A DNA stretch of 23,090 nt, from positions 1 through 23,090 of the forward strand of contig JAKSDL010000397.1 of NCBI GenBank assembly GCA_022360105.1. Direction: 5' to 3'. This DNA is from Pseudomonadota bacterium. GTDB lineage: Bacteria > SAR324 > XYD2-FULL-50-16 > JAHJRI01. Shown here in pieces: positions 1 to 6,853 of the stretch. The notes beneath the pieces were generated by a model. That model did no database searches, was not told the origin of the DNA, and saw only the letters and a program-made list of their open reading frames with translations. Numbering within the stretch: position 1 is the first letter of the stretch; each line of letters opens with the position of its first letter. Position numbers and translations under genes: made by a program.

Positions 1-264
1 GAAATAGGGATCGATCTGAGTGCTAACTATCCCAAGTCGACTGACGAGTTTATGGAAAAGGACATCGATTATGTCATCACGGTTTGTGATCACGCCCGGG
101 AGACTTGTCCTGTATTTACAGGAAAGGTGAAAAACAGACTGCACATTGGATTCAGAGATCCGGCGGAAGCAACGGGAACTGATGAGGAAATCATCAAGGT
201 GTTTCGCGAGGTTCGGGATGAAATCAAAACCCGACTGCAGGAGTTTTACAGTTCTATCCAATAA
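1..264 (+). CDS. arsC: Arsenate reductase (thioredoxin-coupled type), 3' part
   Basis: The open frame runs in from the left edge (frame 1), and 87 codons plus the stop are visible. It contains the DHARETCP region with two cysteines seven residues apart (local residues 29 and 36). This matches the Cys82/Cys89 redox pair of the low-molecular-weight-phosphatase-fold arsenate reductases, such as S. aureus plasmid pI258 ArsC. The following segment (HIGFRDPAEATGTDEE) is also typical of the family. In that family these cysteines pass electrons from thioredoxin after arsenate reduction by the N-terminal CX5R loop, which is outside the window. The product would be a cytoplasmic arsenic-resistance enzyme. 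Whether arsR or an arsenite pump lies upstream cannot be seen. The first in-frame ATG in the window is at 52, but it lies inside the conserved domain and is not the start. Confidence 0.9.
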   Translation, partial: EIGIDLSANYPKSTDEFMEKDIDYVITVCDHARETCPVFTGKVKNRLHIGFRDPAEATGTDEEIIKVFREVRDEIKTRLQEFYSSIQ

Positions 265-361
265 GCTTCTTGATATTCTAATAATTAGAAAAAACCTGCT
301 AACCTGGTGGATGGATTCATGGTGGTTAGAATCCCTAAGTTCAGGGAGTTTAGCCAAAAAG

Positions 362-557
362 GTGTCATTCTGAACGATACAGACTGTGTCACAATAAGAA
401 TTTTGATCTTCATGCGTAGTTTTTAATTCTGTGTCATTCCGATCGATGCTGCGAGTCTCGCATCCCATGACCCGGAATCGATCGTGTAGCATGCTGGGAT
501 AATGGATAGACTCCGGATCATGCCTGTGCTCAGCTTGACCGGGTATCCGGAGTGACA
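362..557. repeat. Interspersed palindromic repeat region (REP/MITE-like)
   Basis: The roughly 440 bp between arsC and the CoA-transferase gene hold no convincing gene. The sequence GTGTCATTC occurs at 362-370 and again at 431-439, each followed by a similar GAACGAT or GATCGAT stretch. The unit starting at 431 ends at about 557 with TCCGGAGTGACA, which roughly mirrors its TGTCATTCCG start. Inside it, ACTCCGGAT (510-518) and ATCCGGAGT (545-553) form a perfect 9-bp inverted repeat with a 26-nt loop. Termini of the form TGTCATTC...GTGACA around CCGGAT cores are typical of short non-coding interspersed repeats in many proteobacterial genomes. The family assignment is inferred, since only this region is visible. 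Confidence 0.55.
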
Positions 558-704
558 AGTGTGAGATTGGGTCAGTTAAATTCAGAAAAATCGAAGATTT
601 TTCTATGACGGGACAGTCTGTTTGCTTGATCCACCTCTGAGTCTAAAAGACATTGCCCCTTCAGGCTCTCTGATATTGAATTGAGAGCTATCCAAAGATA
701 AGAA

Positions 705-2576
705 CTAAGCTGATTCACTGAATCGGCCAGTCAAAACGAACATGTCTTCTTCGATGCCCGAATTCACTTTGCAGGGAAGGGTTTTGAACAGGTTGATCAT
801 GCCTTTATTGGTTGGAGAGGTAAAGGCTACAAAACCTTCGATGCCGTTATCGATAGCGGCATGATACAGTTTTTCCATTAAAATTTTCGCCAATCCTTTT
901 CCCTGCCAATCTTTGGATACCGAAAATGCGACCTCAGCCACGTTGCTGGCGTGTCCTTTCAAATAGGCACCCATTCCAATCACCTTTCCAAATCCAAATT
1001 CTCCTGTCACGGCAACCACAGTGAGATCCTTTTTATAGTCGATCTGAAACATTTCTTTCATGTCGTCCCGCAGAAACTGGGATTTCTCATGGAAAAATCG
1101 TGATTGAATGTCTTCATGTGTCAGGTTGTAAAAGTGTTCCTGGATTCTTCTTCCATCCACTGGCTTGGCCGCACGGAATCGTACACTTTGTCCGTCGATA
1201 TCCCTGGTTTCTTCCATTTTTGCGGGATATACACCTGTGATAAAATCATCCAGTGTTCGTTTTTTAGCCAGCAATCCCATGTCCTTGGCTTTCTCTAATA
1301 ATTCCTCCCTGAAATCTGGATGAGAAAGACTGATCATGGCCATGGCTCGTTCTTGCAGGGATTTACCAAACAGGTTCACCGCTCCGTATTCAGATACCAC
1401 ATACTGAACATCACTGCGTGGAACCACCACAGAACTGCCTTCCAGAGTTGGTACAAATCGACTTTCCGTTCCCTTTTGTCGCGTGGACGGTATCAGGATG
1501 ATGGATTTTCCACCCGGAGACAGGGTGGAGCCCCTGACAAAGTCAAGCAATCCTGTCACTCCGGAATAGTTATCCTTGGGTAAAACCTCTGCCGCAACTT
1601 GACCCGTAAAATCAATAGCCATGCCGACATTGATGGCCACCATTCGATTGTTCCGGGAAATGGTGTTGGGATTGTTGACATAGTCGGAAGGAAAAAATGA
1701 AACGGAAAGGTTGTTATTCAAGTATTTATAAAGGTTTTTGGTGCCAATGGCACTGCTGGCAACCATTTTGCCATCGTGCAATCCCTTTTTGCGATTGTTG
1801 ATAACACCCCTTTGGGCCAGTTCCATCATGCAATCAATAAAAAACTGACTGTGCACACCCAGATCATTCTTTTCGGAGAGTGCAATCATGATGGCTTGCG
1901 GGGTATTTCCCAGACCCATTTGAATGGTGGACCCATCTTCAATCAGGTTACCAACCAGGTTTCCAATCGTATGCGCCGATTCAAATTCTTCAACCGGATC
2001 GATAGTGAGAATGGGCTCGTCTTGTTCTACAATGACATCCACATCATTGATATGAATGTTCCCGTATCCAAGAATTCTGGGCATTTGCGGGTTAACCTGG
2101 GCGATGACAAGGTCGGCAGATTGAGCTGCAGCCAGGGTGACATCCACTGATACACCAAGACTCATCCAGCCAAAGTCATCCGGGGGAGCTACCTGAATTA
2201 AAGCTGCCTGCAGGGGGAGTTGCTTGTTTTTAAACAACCCGGGAACCGCAAACAGGTTCATGGGCGCAATGAAGCGTTTTACTTCAGCCAGGTTGGAGCG
2301 TGTAGCTGAACCCTGGTAGATGGAGCGAACAGTAAAATTATTTCCGGCAGATTTGTTTGCAATCAAACTTAAAGGTGAGCTCTGGGAACTCATTAAGCGC
2401 ACTATTTCCAGATCGGAAAACTGGGTGGCCTTTTCGACGAGTGTGTTTACCAGGTGCATCGGCTCACCGCAAGAAGAGCCAATAAATATCCTTCGACCTG
2501 ACTGAATTTGCCTGATAGCCTCCTCAGCAGGAAGGAGTTTTTCCAGATAGCTTGAATCTTGACTGAAGTGTCCCAT
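705..2576 (-). CDS. Bifunctional acetyl-CoA hydrolase/transferase family protein with C-terminal GNAT domain
   Basis: A 623-residue two-domain protein. Residues about 10-445 match the class I CoA-transferase family of acetyl-CoA hydrolases and 4-hydroxybutyrate CoA-transferases, with a glycine loop at QMGLGNTPQAI (219-229), a GVHSQ segment (240-244) and a C-terminal SEYGAVNLFGKSLQERA (395-411). Residues about 465-615 form a GNAT acetyltransferase domain with the acetyl-CoA-binding motif DWQGKGLA (556-563). Such fusions are known, mainly from anaerobic and marine proteobacteria. They suggest a CoA-transferase or hydrolase coupled to, or regulated through, acetylation, but the substrate cannot be read from sequence. 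At the position of the family's catalytic glutamate (the E of HTE or HSE), this protein has Gln244. The ATG start has only a weak ribosome site (GGAAA). It appears monocistronic, 346 bp downstream of the histidine kinase gene. Confidence 0.9.
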   Translation of the reverse strand: MGHFSQDSSYLEKLLPAEEAIRQIQSGRRIFIGSSCGEPMHLVNTLVEKATQFSDLEIVRLMSSQSSPLSLIANKSAGNNFTVRSIYQGSATRSNLAEVKRFIAPMNLFAVPGLFKNKQLPLQAALIQVAPPDDFGWMSLGVSVDVTLAAAQSADLVIAQVNPQMPRILGYGNIHINDVDVIVEQDEPILTIDPVEEFESAHTIGNLVGNLIEDGSTIQMGLGNTPQAIMIALSEKNDLGVHSQFFIDCMMELAQRGVINNRKKGLHDGKMVASSAIGTKNLYKYLNNNLSVSFFPSDYVNNPNTISRNNRMVAINVGMAIDFTGQVAAEVLPKDNYSGVTGLLDFVRGSTLSPGGKSIILIPSTRQKGTESRFVPTLEGSSVVVPRSDVQYVVSEYGAVNLFGKSLQERAMAMISLSHPDFREELLEKAKDMGLLAKKRTLDDFITGVYPAKMEETRDIDGQSVRFRAAKPVDGRRIQEHFYNLTHEDIQSRFFHEKSQFLRDDMKEMFQIDYKKDLTVVAVTGEFGFGKVIGMGAYLKGHASNVAEVAFSVSKDWQGKGLAKILMEKLYHAAIDNGIEGFVAFTSPTNKGMINLFKTLPCKVNSGIEEDMFVLTGRFSESA

Positions 2577-2607
2577 GGCTGCGTTTCCAAATGAAGGTTA
2601 AAATATC

Positions 2608-2628
2608 TGAAAATATGAAACATTTTCA
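2608..2628. promoter_or_regulatory. Small inverted repeat upstream of the CoA-transferase gene
   Basis: TGAAAAT (2608-2614) and ATTTTCA (2622-2628) are perfect 7-bp arms around a 7-nt spacer, 32 bp before the CoA-transferase ATG. On the minus strand a weak promoter-like pair (TTGAAA, then GATATT 16 nt later) runs through it, so it could be an operator. The region is AT-rich, where such repeats arise easily by chance. Confidence 0.25.
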
Positions 2629-2789
2629 ACAATAACCAATTGCGATTAGTGAATTTTAACCCGGTCGGGCCCTCATTACCACCCAGAAATTGGAAATTTA
2701 CCTGGTCAAAATTGAAAGAAGGATTTGTCGGTGTTATTGGAGATTCCTTTGTAAAAACAATAAATTTTGCTTCTCGAACGTAGCCAGGT

Positions 2790-2819
2790 TGATGGGCAAC
2801 AAGTTGCTTATCTTACAAT
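2790..2819 (+). repeat. Short palindromic repeat, copy 1
   Basis: TGATGGGCAACAAGTTGC followed by TTATC and TACAAT. The first 18 bases, the ATC and the TACAAT also occur on the minus strand at 14440-14411, over 11 kb away. In this copy the right arm is imperfect (TT in place of CC), so the palindrome is weaker than in copy 2. Both copies are intergenic. They may be two members of a REP-like family or a shared regulatory site. Confidence 0.5.
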
Positions 2820-2922
2820 GTGTTTATAAATATTTGATATTTAATAAAAAAACAAAAAGGAATGTAGGATAGATTAAGCGAAGCGGATCCATCAATATCA
2901 TGAGGGCGAATGATTGGCGTGT

Positions 2923-4068
2923 TTAACGCCGGCCGAAGTGAAGAACAAAACTGGTACCCGACTCATCGTTCTCCGCCCACATGCGATAGCCCATCTCTGC
3001 CATATAATTGGCACAGGCATGCAAGCCATATCCTCGATGGTCTTTTTTAGTGGTATAGCCAAACGCAAAGATCTTATCCAGTTGATCATCGGAGACTCCT
3101 TTCCCGTTATCCCTGAAGCTGAGTAAAATAGCACCGTCAGATTGTTTTAATTCGATGGTGATTTGCCTGTTATGCACAGGGTTATCTGTCAAAGCATCTT
3201 GTGAATTTCGAGCCAGGTTAATTAAAATGCTGATCAGCTTGGTTTTATTGATCTTGATTTTGGGAACACTAGAAAATTTTTTGTGAATTTTGATATTCAG
3301 ATCTTCCAGGGATTCGGACACAACCGATAAGGAGTCCTTAATTGTTTCCTGCAAATCATGATTTTCCATTACTCGGTTTGAATCGGAATGGCTGTATTGA
3401 TCGCTGATCACATCAACAATAGCGTCAATTTTTTCATTCAGTCTCACAAAATGGGTAAACACTTCGATTCGTTGATCTGTCAGCTCATGTCCAAGGGTCA
3501 AGTAGTATTCCAACAACATCTTTCCCTTGGGATCGCTGATAATGAAATTCTCAAGGTCGTCCTTATTTTCTTCCATCATCATGCTGGCAGATTTTAGTTC
3601 GGCAATGGGAAAACGCTCTACCGTTTCTTCGATCAATTGGGCGGATGTTTTGATATTATTGAGGAGATTGCCGACATTGTGAAGCGTATTAGCTGCAACA
3701 TCAGCCATGCCGGCTTTGTGGGCCTGGTCAATAAGTCGGTTTTGAGCTTCCTCCAGGGCTTTGGTGCGCTCTTTAACGCGGATATCCAGCTCTTCATTGG
3801 ATTTAACCAGTTCAACTTTTACAGCTTCTATTTGTCTGAGGCTATTAGTACTGTCTCTCCATCGGCGATAAGAAAACCAGCTAAGGCAGATAGCCAGCAC
3901 AGGAATACATAACAGGAGTTCATCAAGTTCCAGTTCTTCATGATCTCTTGTAAAATCAAACACACGTTCGAATGCATCGATCTCTGCCAACATGATGGCG
4001 CCGACTATTGTGATAATCAAGACAATGAGAAGATCCAAAAAGACTCTGTTTTTGAAGAAAGCTTTCAT
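2923..4068 (-). CDS. Membrane-bound sensor histidine kinase (orphan)
   Basis: A 381-residue protein. Two hydrophobic segments (about 9-28 and 50-66) flank a short acidic loop with FTRDHEELELDE (38-50), then a coiled coil (about 75-115). The phosphoacceptor region AANTLHNVGN places His130, a variant H-box seen in a large group of HisKA-like kinases. The ATPase part shows an N-box (LINLARNSQDAL), a G1 box (RDNGKGV), an F-box (IFAFGYTTK) and a G2 box (HRGYGLHACA), so it should be catalytically competent. With almost no extracytoplasmic domain it would sense the membrane or an internal signal. No response regulator is adjacent, so its partner must be encoded elsewhere. It lacks PAS, HAMP and receiver domains. 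It starts with ATG at 4068, and its promoter was not identified. Confidence 0.9.
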   Translation of the reverse strand: MKAFFKNRVFLDLLIVLIITIVGAIMLAEIDAFERVFDFTRDHEELELDELLLCIPVLAICLSWFSYRRWRDSTNSLRQIEAVKVELVKSNEELDIRVKERTKALEEAQNRLIDQAHKAGMADVAANTLHNVGNLLNNIKTSAQLIEETVERFPIAELKSASMMMEENKDDLENFIISDPKGKMLLEYYLTLGHELTDQRIEVFTHFVRLNEKIDAIVDVISDQYSHSDSNRVMENHDLQETIKDSLSVVSESLEDLNIKIHKKFSSVPKIKINKTKLISILINLARNSQDALTDNPVHNRQITIELKQSDGAILLSFRDNGKGVSDDQLDKIFAFGYTTKKDHRGYGLHACANYMAEMGYRMWAENDESGTSFVLHFGRR

Positions 4069-4275
4069 GGTAATCCGATATCAATTCAACTCATCTGTTG
4101 CTATGATTCTCTGTGAGCATACCTTATTGTTAGGCGAATAGCATTAATTAATTTCGATAACCGGCGGATCAACGGATCATACGCGAATTAGCCATTGCAA
4201 GCCTGCATGAATTGGGGTGAAATGATCCGGAAGTTAACAGCGAATTAAAAAAACTGACATCTTGTGAAATTAAAC

Positions 4276-4668
4276 ATGCAACAATCAATTGCACATATCG
4301 CCCTTGTAGTACGAGACTATGATGAGGCAATCGAGTTTTACACAAAAAAACTCAATTTTAGCCTGGTGGAAGATACCTATCAGCCGGAACAGGATAAACG
4401 CTGGGTGGTGGTGTCACCTCCGGGTTTAAAGGGCGCATCATTGCTGCTGGCGAGAGCGTCCAAACCGGAACAGGAACCGTTTATCGGGAATCAGGCAGGA
4501 GGCAGGGTTTTTCTTTTTCTCAGTACAGATGATTTCTGGCGTGATTACAATGAAATGAAGGAAAAAGGCATTGTGTTTATCCGTGATCCCAAAGAGCAGG
4601 ATTATGGAATAGTTGCAGTGTTTGAGGATTTGTACGGTAATCTTTGGGATCTGGTGCAGTTTGAGTAA
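4276..4668 (+). CDS. VOC-family protein (glyoxalase/bleomycin-resistance/dioxygenase superfamily)
   Basis: About 130 residues forming one vicinal-oxygen-chelate module. It opens with IAHIALVVRDYDEAIEFYTKKL, the usual first beta-alpha unit with a potential metal-ligand His. It ends with FEDLYGNLWDLVQFE, where Glu and the GNxW turn are typical of the second half. Members of this superfamily are small cytoplasmic metalloproteins that act as glyoxalases, dioxygenases or thiol transferases, or bind antibiotics. The substrate cannot be told from sequence. A GTG at 4264 is also in frame, but neither start has a clear Shine-Dalgarno site. ATG 4276 is preferred because the family usually starts only a few residues before the IAHIAL strand. 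It stands alone, divergent from the histidine kinase gene. Confidence 0.85.
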   Translation: MQQSIAHIALVVRDYDEAIEFYTKKLNFSLVEDTYQPEQDKRWVVVSPPGLKGASLLLARASKPEQEPFIGNQAGGRVFLFLSTDDFWRDYNEMKEKGIVFIRDPKEQDYGIVAVFEDLYGNLWDLVQFE

Positions 4669-4871
4669 AATCGATAAGACCAACCGCACCGGATCGGAGA
4701 GGAATTGGCCAGATGATTGTTTTACCAGGATTAAAGCAAAAGCCTGGCGCTGCAGACACCTCCGCTTGAGGATGTACTAAAAGCTTTGATCAATGATAGC
4801 GAGTAATGCTACCGGTCTTGTAAGCACTTGAGTGACTCATAAACGATAACTGAGGAAAAATTGTGAAACCC

Positions 4872-4900
4872 TTGAGATTTAGACTAAGGCCTCATATACT
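4872..4900 (+). promoter_or_regulatory. Sigma70-type promoter for the STAS-like/hemerythrin genes
   Basis: TTGAGA (4872-4877), a 17-bp spacer, then TATACT (4895-4900). Each box matches the consensus at five of six positions. The predicted start near 4907 gives a leader of about 37 nt, and the ribosome site GGAGGA lies just before ATG 4944. Confidence 0.7.
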
Positions 4901-4943
4901 AGTTGATAATCGTTTTTACCGAAGATCTTAGGGCAGGAGGAAC

Positions 4944-5318
4944 ATGCACTATACATTGGAATTAAACCAGGGGATATTTGAAGTAAAAACGGGTGGTGAT
5001 GCGGAAGTGGTCAAGTTCAAGGAATTTATCCACGAAATAGTCAATCATGACAAATGGGTGCCCGGAAGTCCAATCCTGGTAGATCATACAGACATGAATG
5101 CCGGACCATTGGAATTAAGGGATCTGAAAAAAATAGCTGACTATTGTAAAAAATACAGCAAAAGCCTGGGATTCTCAAAATGCGCAATTCTAACCCCGAG
5201 GGATCTTGAGTTTGGTGTAGGTAGAATGTGGCAGGTCTTTGTGGAAATCAGTGTTTGGGATGTGACCCAGCAGATATTCAAAGCCAGGGAAAAAGCCTTG
5301 GAATGGCTAAAGGAATGA
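4944..5318 (+). CDS. STAS/SpoIIAA-like domain protein
   Basis: 124 residues with no signal peptide or membrane segment. The alternating beta/alpha pattern, with the motifs ILVDHTDMNAGPL (mid-protein), SKCAILTPRDLEFGVGRMW and a C-terminal REKALEWLKE, resembles small single-domain STAS/SpoIIAA-like proteins common in deltaproteobacteria. These are thought to act as regulatory or ligand-binding modules, but no biochemical role is established for this subgroup. The start is firm: GGCAGGAGGAAC precedes ATG 4944, and a strong promoter lies 44 bp upstream. The next gene, a bacteriohemerythrin, starts 72 bp downstream on the same strand, so the two may be co-transcribed. The fold assignment comes from pattern recognition, not a search. 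Confidence 0.75.
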   Translation: MHYTLELNQGIFEVKTGGDAEVVKFKEFIHEIVNHDKWVPGSPILVDHTDMNAGPLELRDLKKIADYCKKYSKSLGFSKCAILTPRDLEFGVGRMWQVFVEISVWDVTQQIFKAREKALEWLKE

Positions 5319-5390
5319 ATATAACCAATAATTATAGTAGCTAAAGACTATGCACCCTGTTTCTAAAATTTGATTTGTAAGGAAAAGAAT

Positions 5391-5810
5391 TTGGAACCGA
5401 TTGTATGGACCGACGAGTTAAGCGTCGGGATTGTTCTATTTGATGAGCAGCATAAAAGACTGGTGCGAATGCTAAACAGAATGATTGCAGATCCCTCTGC
5501 TACCACTCGATCTGAAACTATTTCTGACATTTTGACGGAACTCACCCGCTATGCCCAGGAACATTTTAAATGCGAAGAAGATTGGATGATTCAACACAAC
5601 TATCCCCGACTGGAGGAGCATAGGGAAAAACACATGGATTTTAGAAAAACAGTTGCAGAGTTGTGTGTTGCCACCAGCAGCGGATTGGATTCTGTTCCCA
5701 AAATCCTTCTGGAATATTTGAAAAACTGGCTAACACAGCATATTCTCCATGAAGATATGATGTTCAAACCTTTTAATGAAACGTTGCAATCAAAACAAAC
5801 CACAGGTTAG
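5391..5810 (+). CDS. Bacteriohemerythrin (non-haem di-iron oxygen-binding protein)
   Basis: A 139-residue four-helix protein with all seven di-iron ligands at family spacing: His21 (DEQH), His58 and Glu62 (HFKCE), His77 and His81 (HREKH), His117 and Asp122 (HILHED). It should bind O2 reversibly in the cytoplasm and serve in oxygen sensing, storage or delivery to oxygen-requiring enzymes. The TTG at 5391 is chosen as the start because TAAGGAAAAG lies 3 nt upstream as a Shine-Dalgarno site, and the product then begins MEPIVWTDELSVG, normal for the family. A TTG at 5370 is also in frame but has no ribosome site. It has no fused chemotaxis or cyclase domain. It follows the STAS-like gene. Confidence 0.93.
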   Translation: MEPIVWTDELSVGIVLFDEQHKRLVRMLNRMIADPSATTRSETISDILTELTRYAQEHFKCEEDWMIQHNYPRLEEHREKHMDFRKTVAELCVATSSGLDSVPKILLEYLKNWLTQHILHEDMMFKPFNETLQSKQTTG

Positions 5811-5884
5811 CCCGCCGTGACTGCCTCATTTTTGCAAGATTCAATACAAAAACAATTTGAAGCAAGAAACTAAAAGGATGTTTT

Positions 5885-6529
5885 GTGGCTGACAGCTATA
5901 CGGAAGATGATTTTATCTCATATTGTGATCTGCTTGCCGCCAAGGATAATCTTTTAAAGCAGATAATTACCGACTATGGTTATCCTCCTTTCTGGCATCG
6001 AACACCTGGCTATGAAAGTCTGGTGAGGATTATTCTCGAACAGCAAGTGTCATTGGCTTCAGCTTTAGCCTGTTTTCGTAAACTGAAGAAAAAAGTTGGC
6101 AGGATTACACCAAAAACAGTGTTGCCTCTGTCTGATAATGAGTTGAGGGAGTGCGGATTTAGCAGGCAGAAAACCCAGTACGTAAAAAATCTTGCCCTGG
6201 CAATAAAAGAAAAGAAAATTTCTTTGCCAAAGCTTTTGACAAAAAAAAGTGAAGACATCAGGAACGAGCTCATAACAATAAAAGGTATCGGCCATTGGAC
6301 AATTGATGTCTACCTGCTTAATTGCCTTCACAAACTCGATATTTTTCCAATAGGTGACCTGGTGCTAATCAAATCGTTAAGAGCTGTGGGGTTAGTGGAG
6401 AAAAAGGATTCAAAGGAGGAGATTCTTAAGAAAACAGAGAAATACAGACCTTATCGATCTATATTAAGCATCTTGCTCTGGCATAAATACATTAATGAAA
6501 ATGGCATAGACCCGTCATTGCTGGATTAG
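5885..6529 (+). CDS. DNA-3-methyladenine glycosylase II-like (AlkA family, HhH-GPD)
   Basis: 214 residues, about the size of the stand-alone HhH-GPD core without the N-terminal AlkA_N domain of E. coli AlkA (282 residues). A helix-hairpin-helix element (ITIKGIGHWTIDVYLL, about 130-145) is followed by FPIGDLVLIK, where Asp158 fits the catalytic aspartate. Early motifs (WHRTPGYESLVRIILEQQVS) are also family-typical. The enzyme should remove alkylated bases such as 3-methyladenine from DNA in base-excision repair. It lacks the four-cysteine iron-sulphur loop of EndoIII/MutY. The GTG start at 5885 is supported by AAGGATG just upstream. It converges with the DUF2783 gene, only 12 bp away, and no terminator hairpin is visible between them. 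Confidence 0.88.
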   Translation: MADSYTEDDFISYCDLLAAKDNLLKQIITDYGYPPFWHRTPGYESLVRIILEQQVSLASALACFRKLKKKVGRITPKTVLPLSDNELRECGFSRQKTQYVKNLALAIKEKKISLPKLLTKKSEDIRNELITIKGIGHWTIDVYLLNCLHKLDIFPIGDLVLIKSLRAVGLVEKKDSKEEILKKTEKYRPYRSILSILLWHKYINENGIDPSLLD

Positions 6530-6541
6530 AGTTATAGATGT

Positions 6542-6766
6542 CTAAGCATCTTTTCTGGCAATTCTGATTGCCTCCTCCAACACATCCACATCTCCTATAT
6601 GATTTGCCATCAATAGAATCAATCGGGCATTTACCCTGTTGCTTTGTGCTTCGTTCAAATCCCTGTGCATATCAATCAAGGCTTCGTAAAAGTCATCTCC
6701 CGGCCTGTAAGGCTTGAAGACTTTCTGGCCTTCACGATGAAAATTGGATTTTGTGTTTAATGTCAT
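6542..6766 (-). CDS. DUF2783 domain protein
   Basis: 74 residues. The core DDFYEALIDMHRDLNEAQSNRVNARLILLMANHIGD is the hallmark of DUF2783, a small helical family of unknown function. Members repeatedly sit beside an MhpA-like FAD monooxygenase and an MBL-fold protein, exactly the order seen here (MBL, monooxygenase, DUF2783). The conserved context suggests a partner or accessory subunit of the oxygenase, but that is inference. The gene starts with ATG 87 bp after the monooxygenase stop. Its ribosome site is weak, so translation may depend on read-through of the operon transcript. Confidence 0.85.
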   Translation of the reverse strand: MTLNTKSNFHREGQKVFKPYRPGDDFYEALIDMHRDLNEAQSNRVNARLILLMANHIGDVDVLEEAIRIARKDA

Positions 6767-6853
6767 GATTTAATTGGCTTCAATTGTAGTGTTTGCATTT
6801 TGGGTCAAGAGACCGTTTGTAAATTGCTTCAGTCAAGATACTGATAAACAAAA

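Larger units (their letters stand above)
2577..2922. other. Intergenic region between kinase and CoA-transferase genes
   Basis: 346 bp without a credible gene. It holds the small inverted repeat at 2608-2628 and one copy of a short palindromic repeat at 2790-2819. A 60-codon frame at 2690-2872 has no recognisable content or ribosome site and is taken as chance. Confidence 0.6.

Noticed and set aside
146..373. 75-codon plus-strand frame overlapping the end of arsC
   Set aside because: It lies in another frame of a clear arsC tail and runs into repeat sequence, with no recognisable content.
4713..4806. Short coding-like tail (LALQTPPLEDVLKALINDSE) between the VOC and STAS-like genes
   Set aside because: It resembles a protein C-terminus, but a stop lies just upstream and nothing identifies a parent gene, so it is too short to call a gene remnant.
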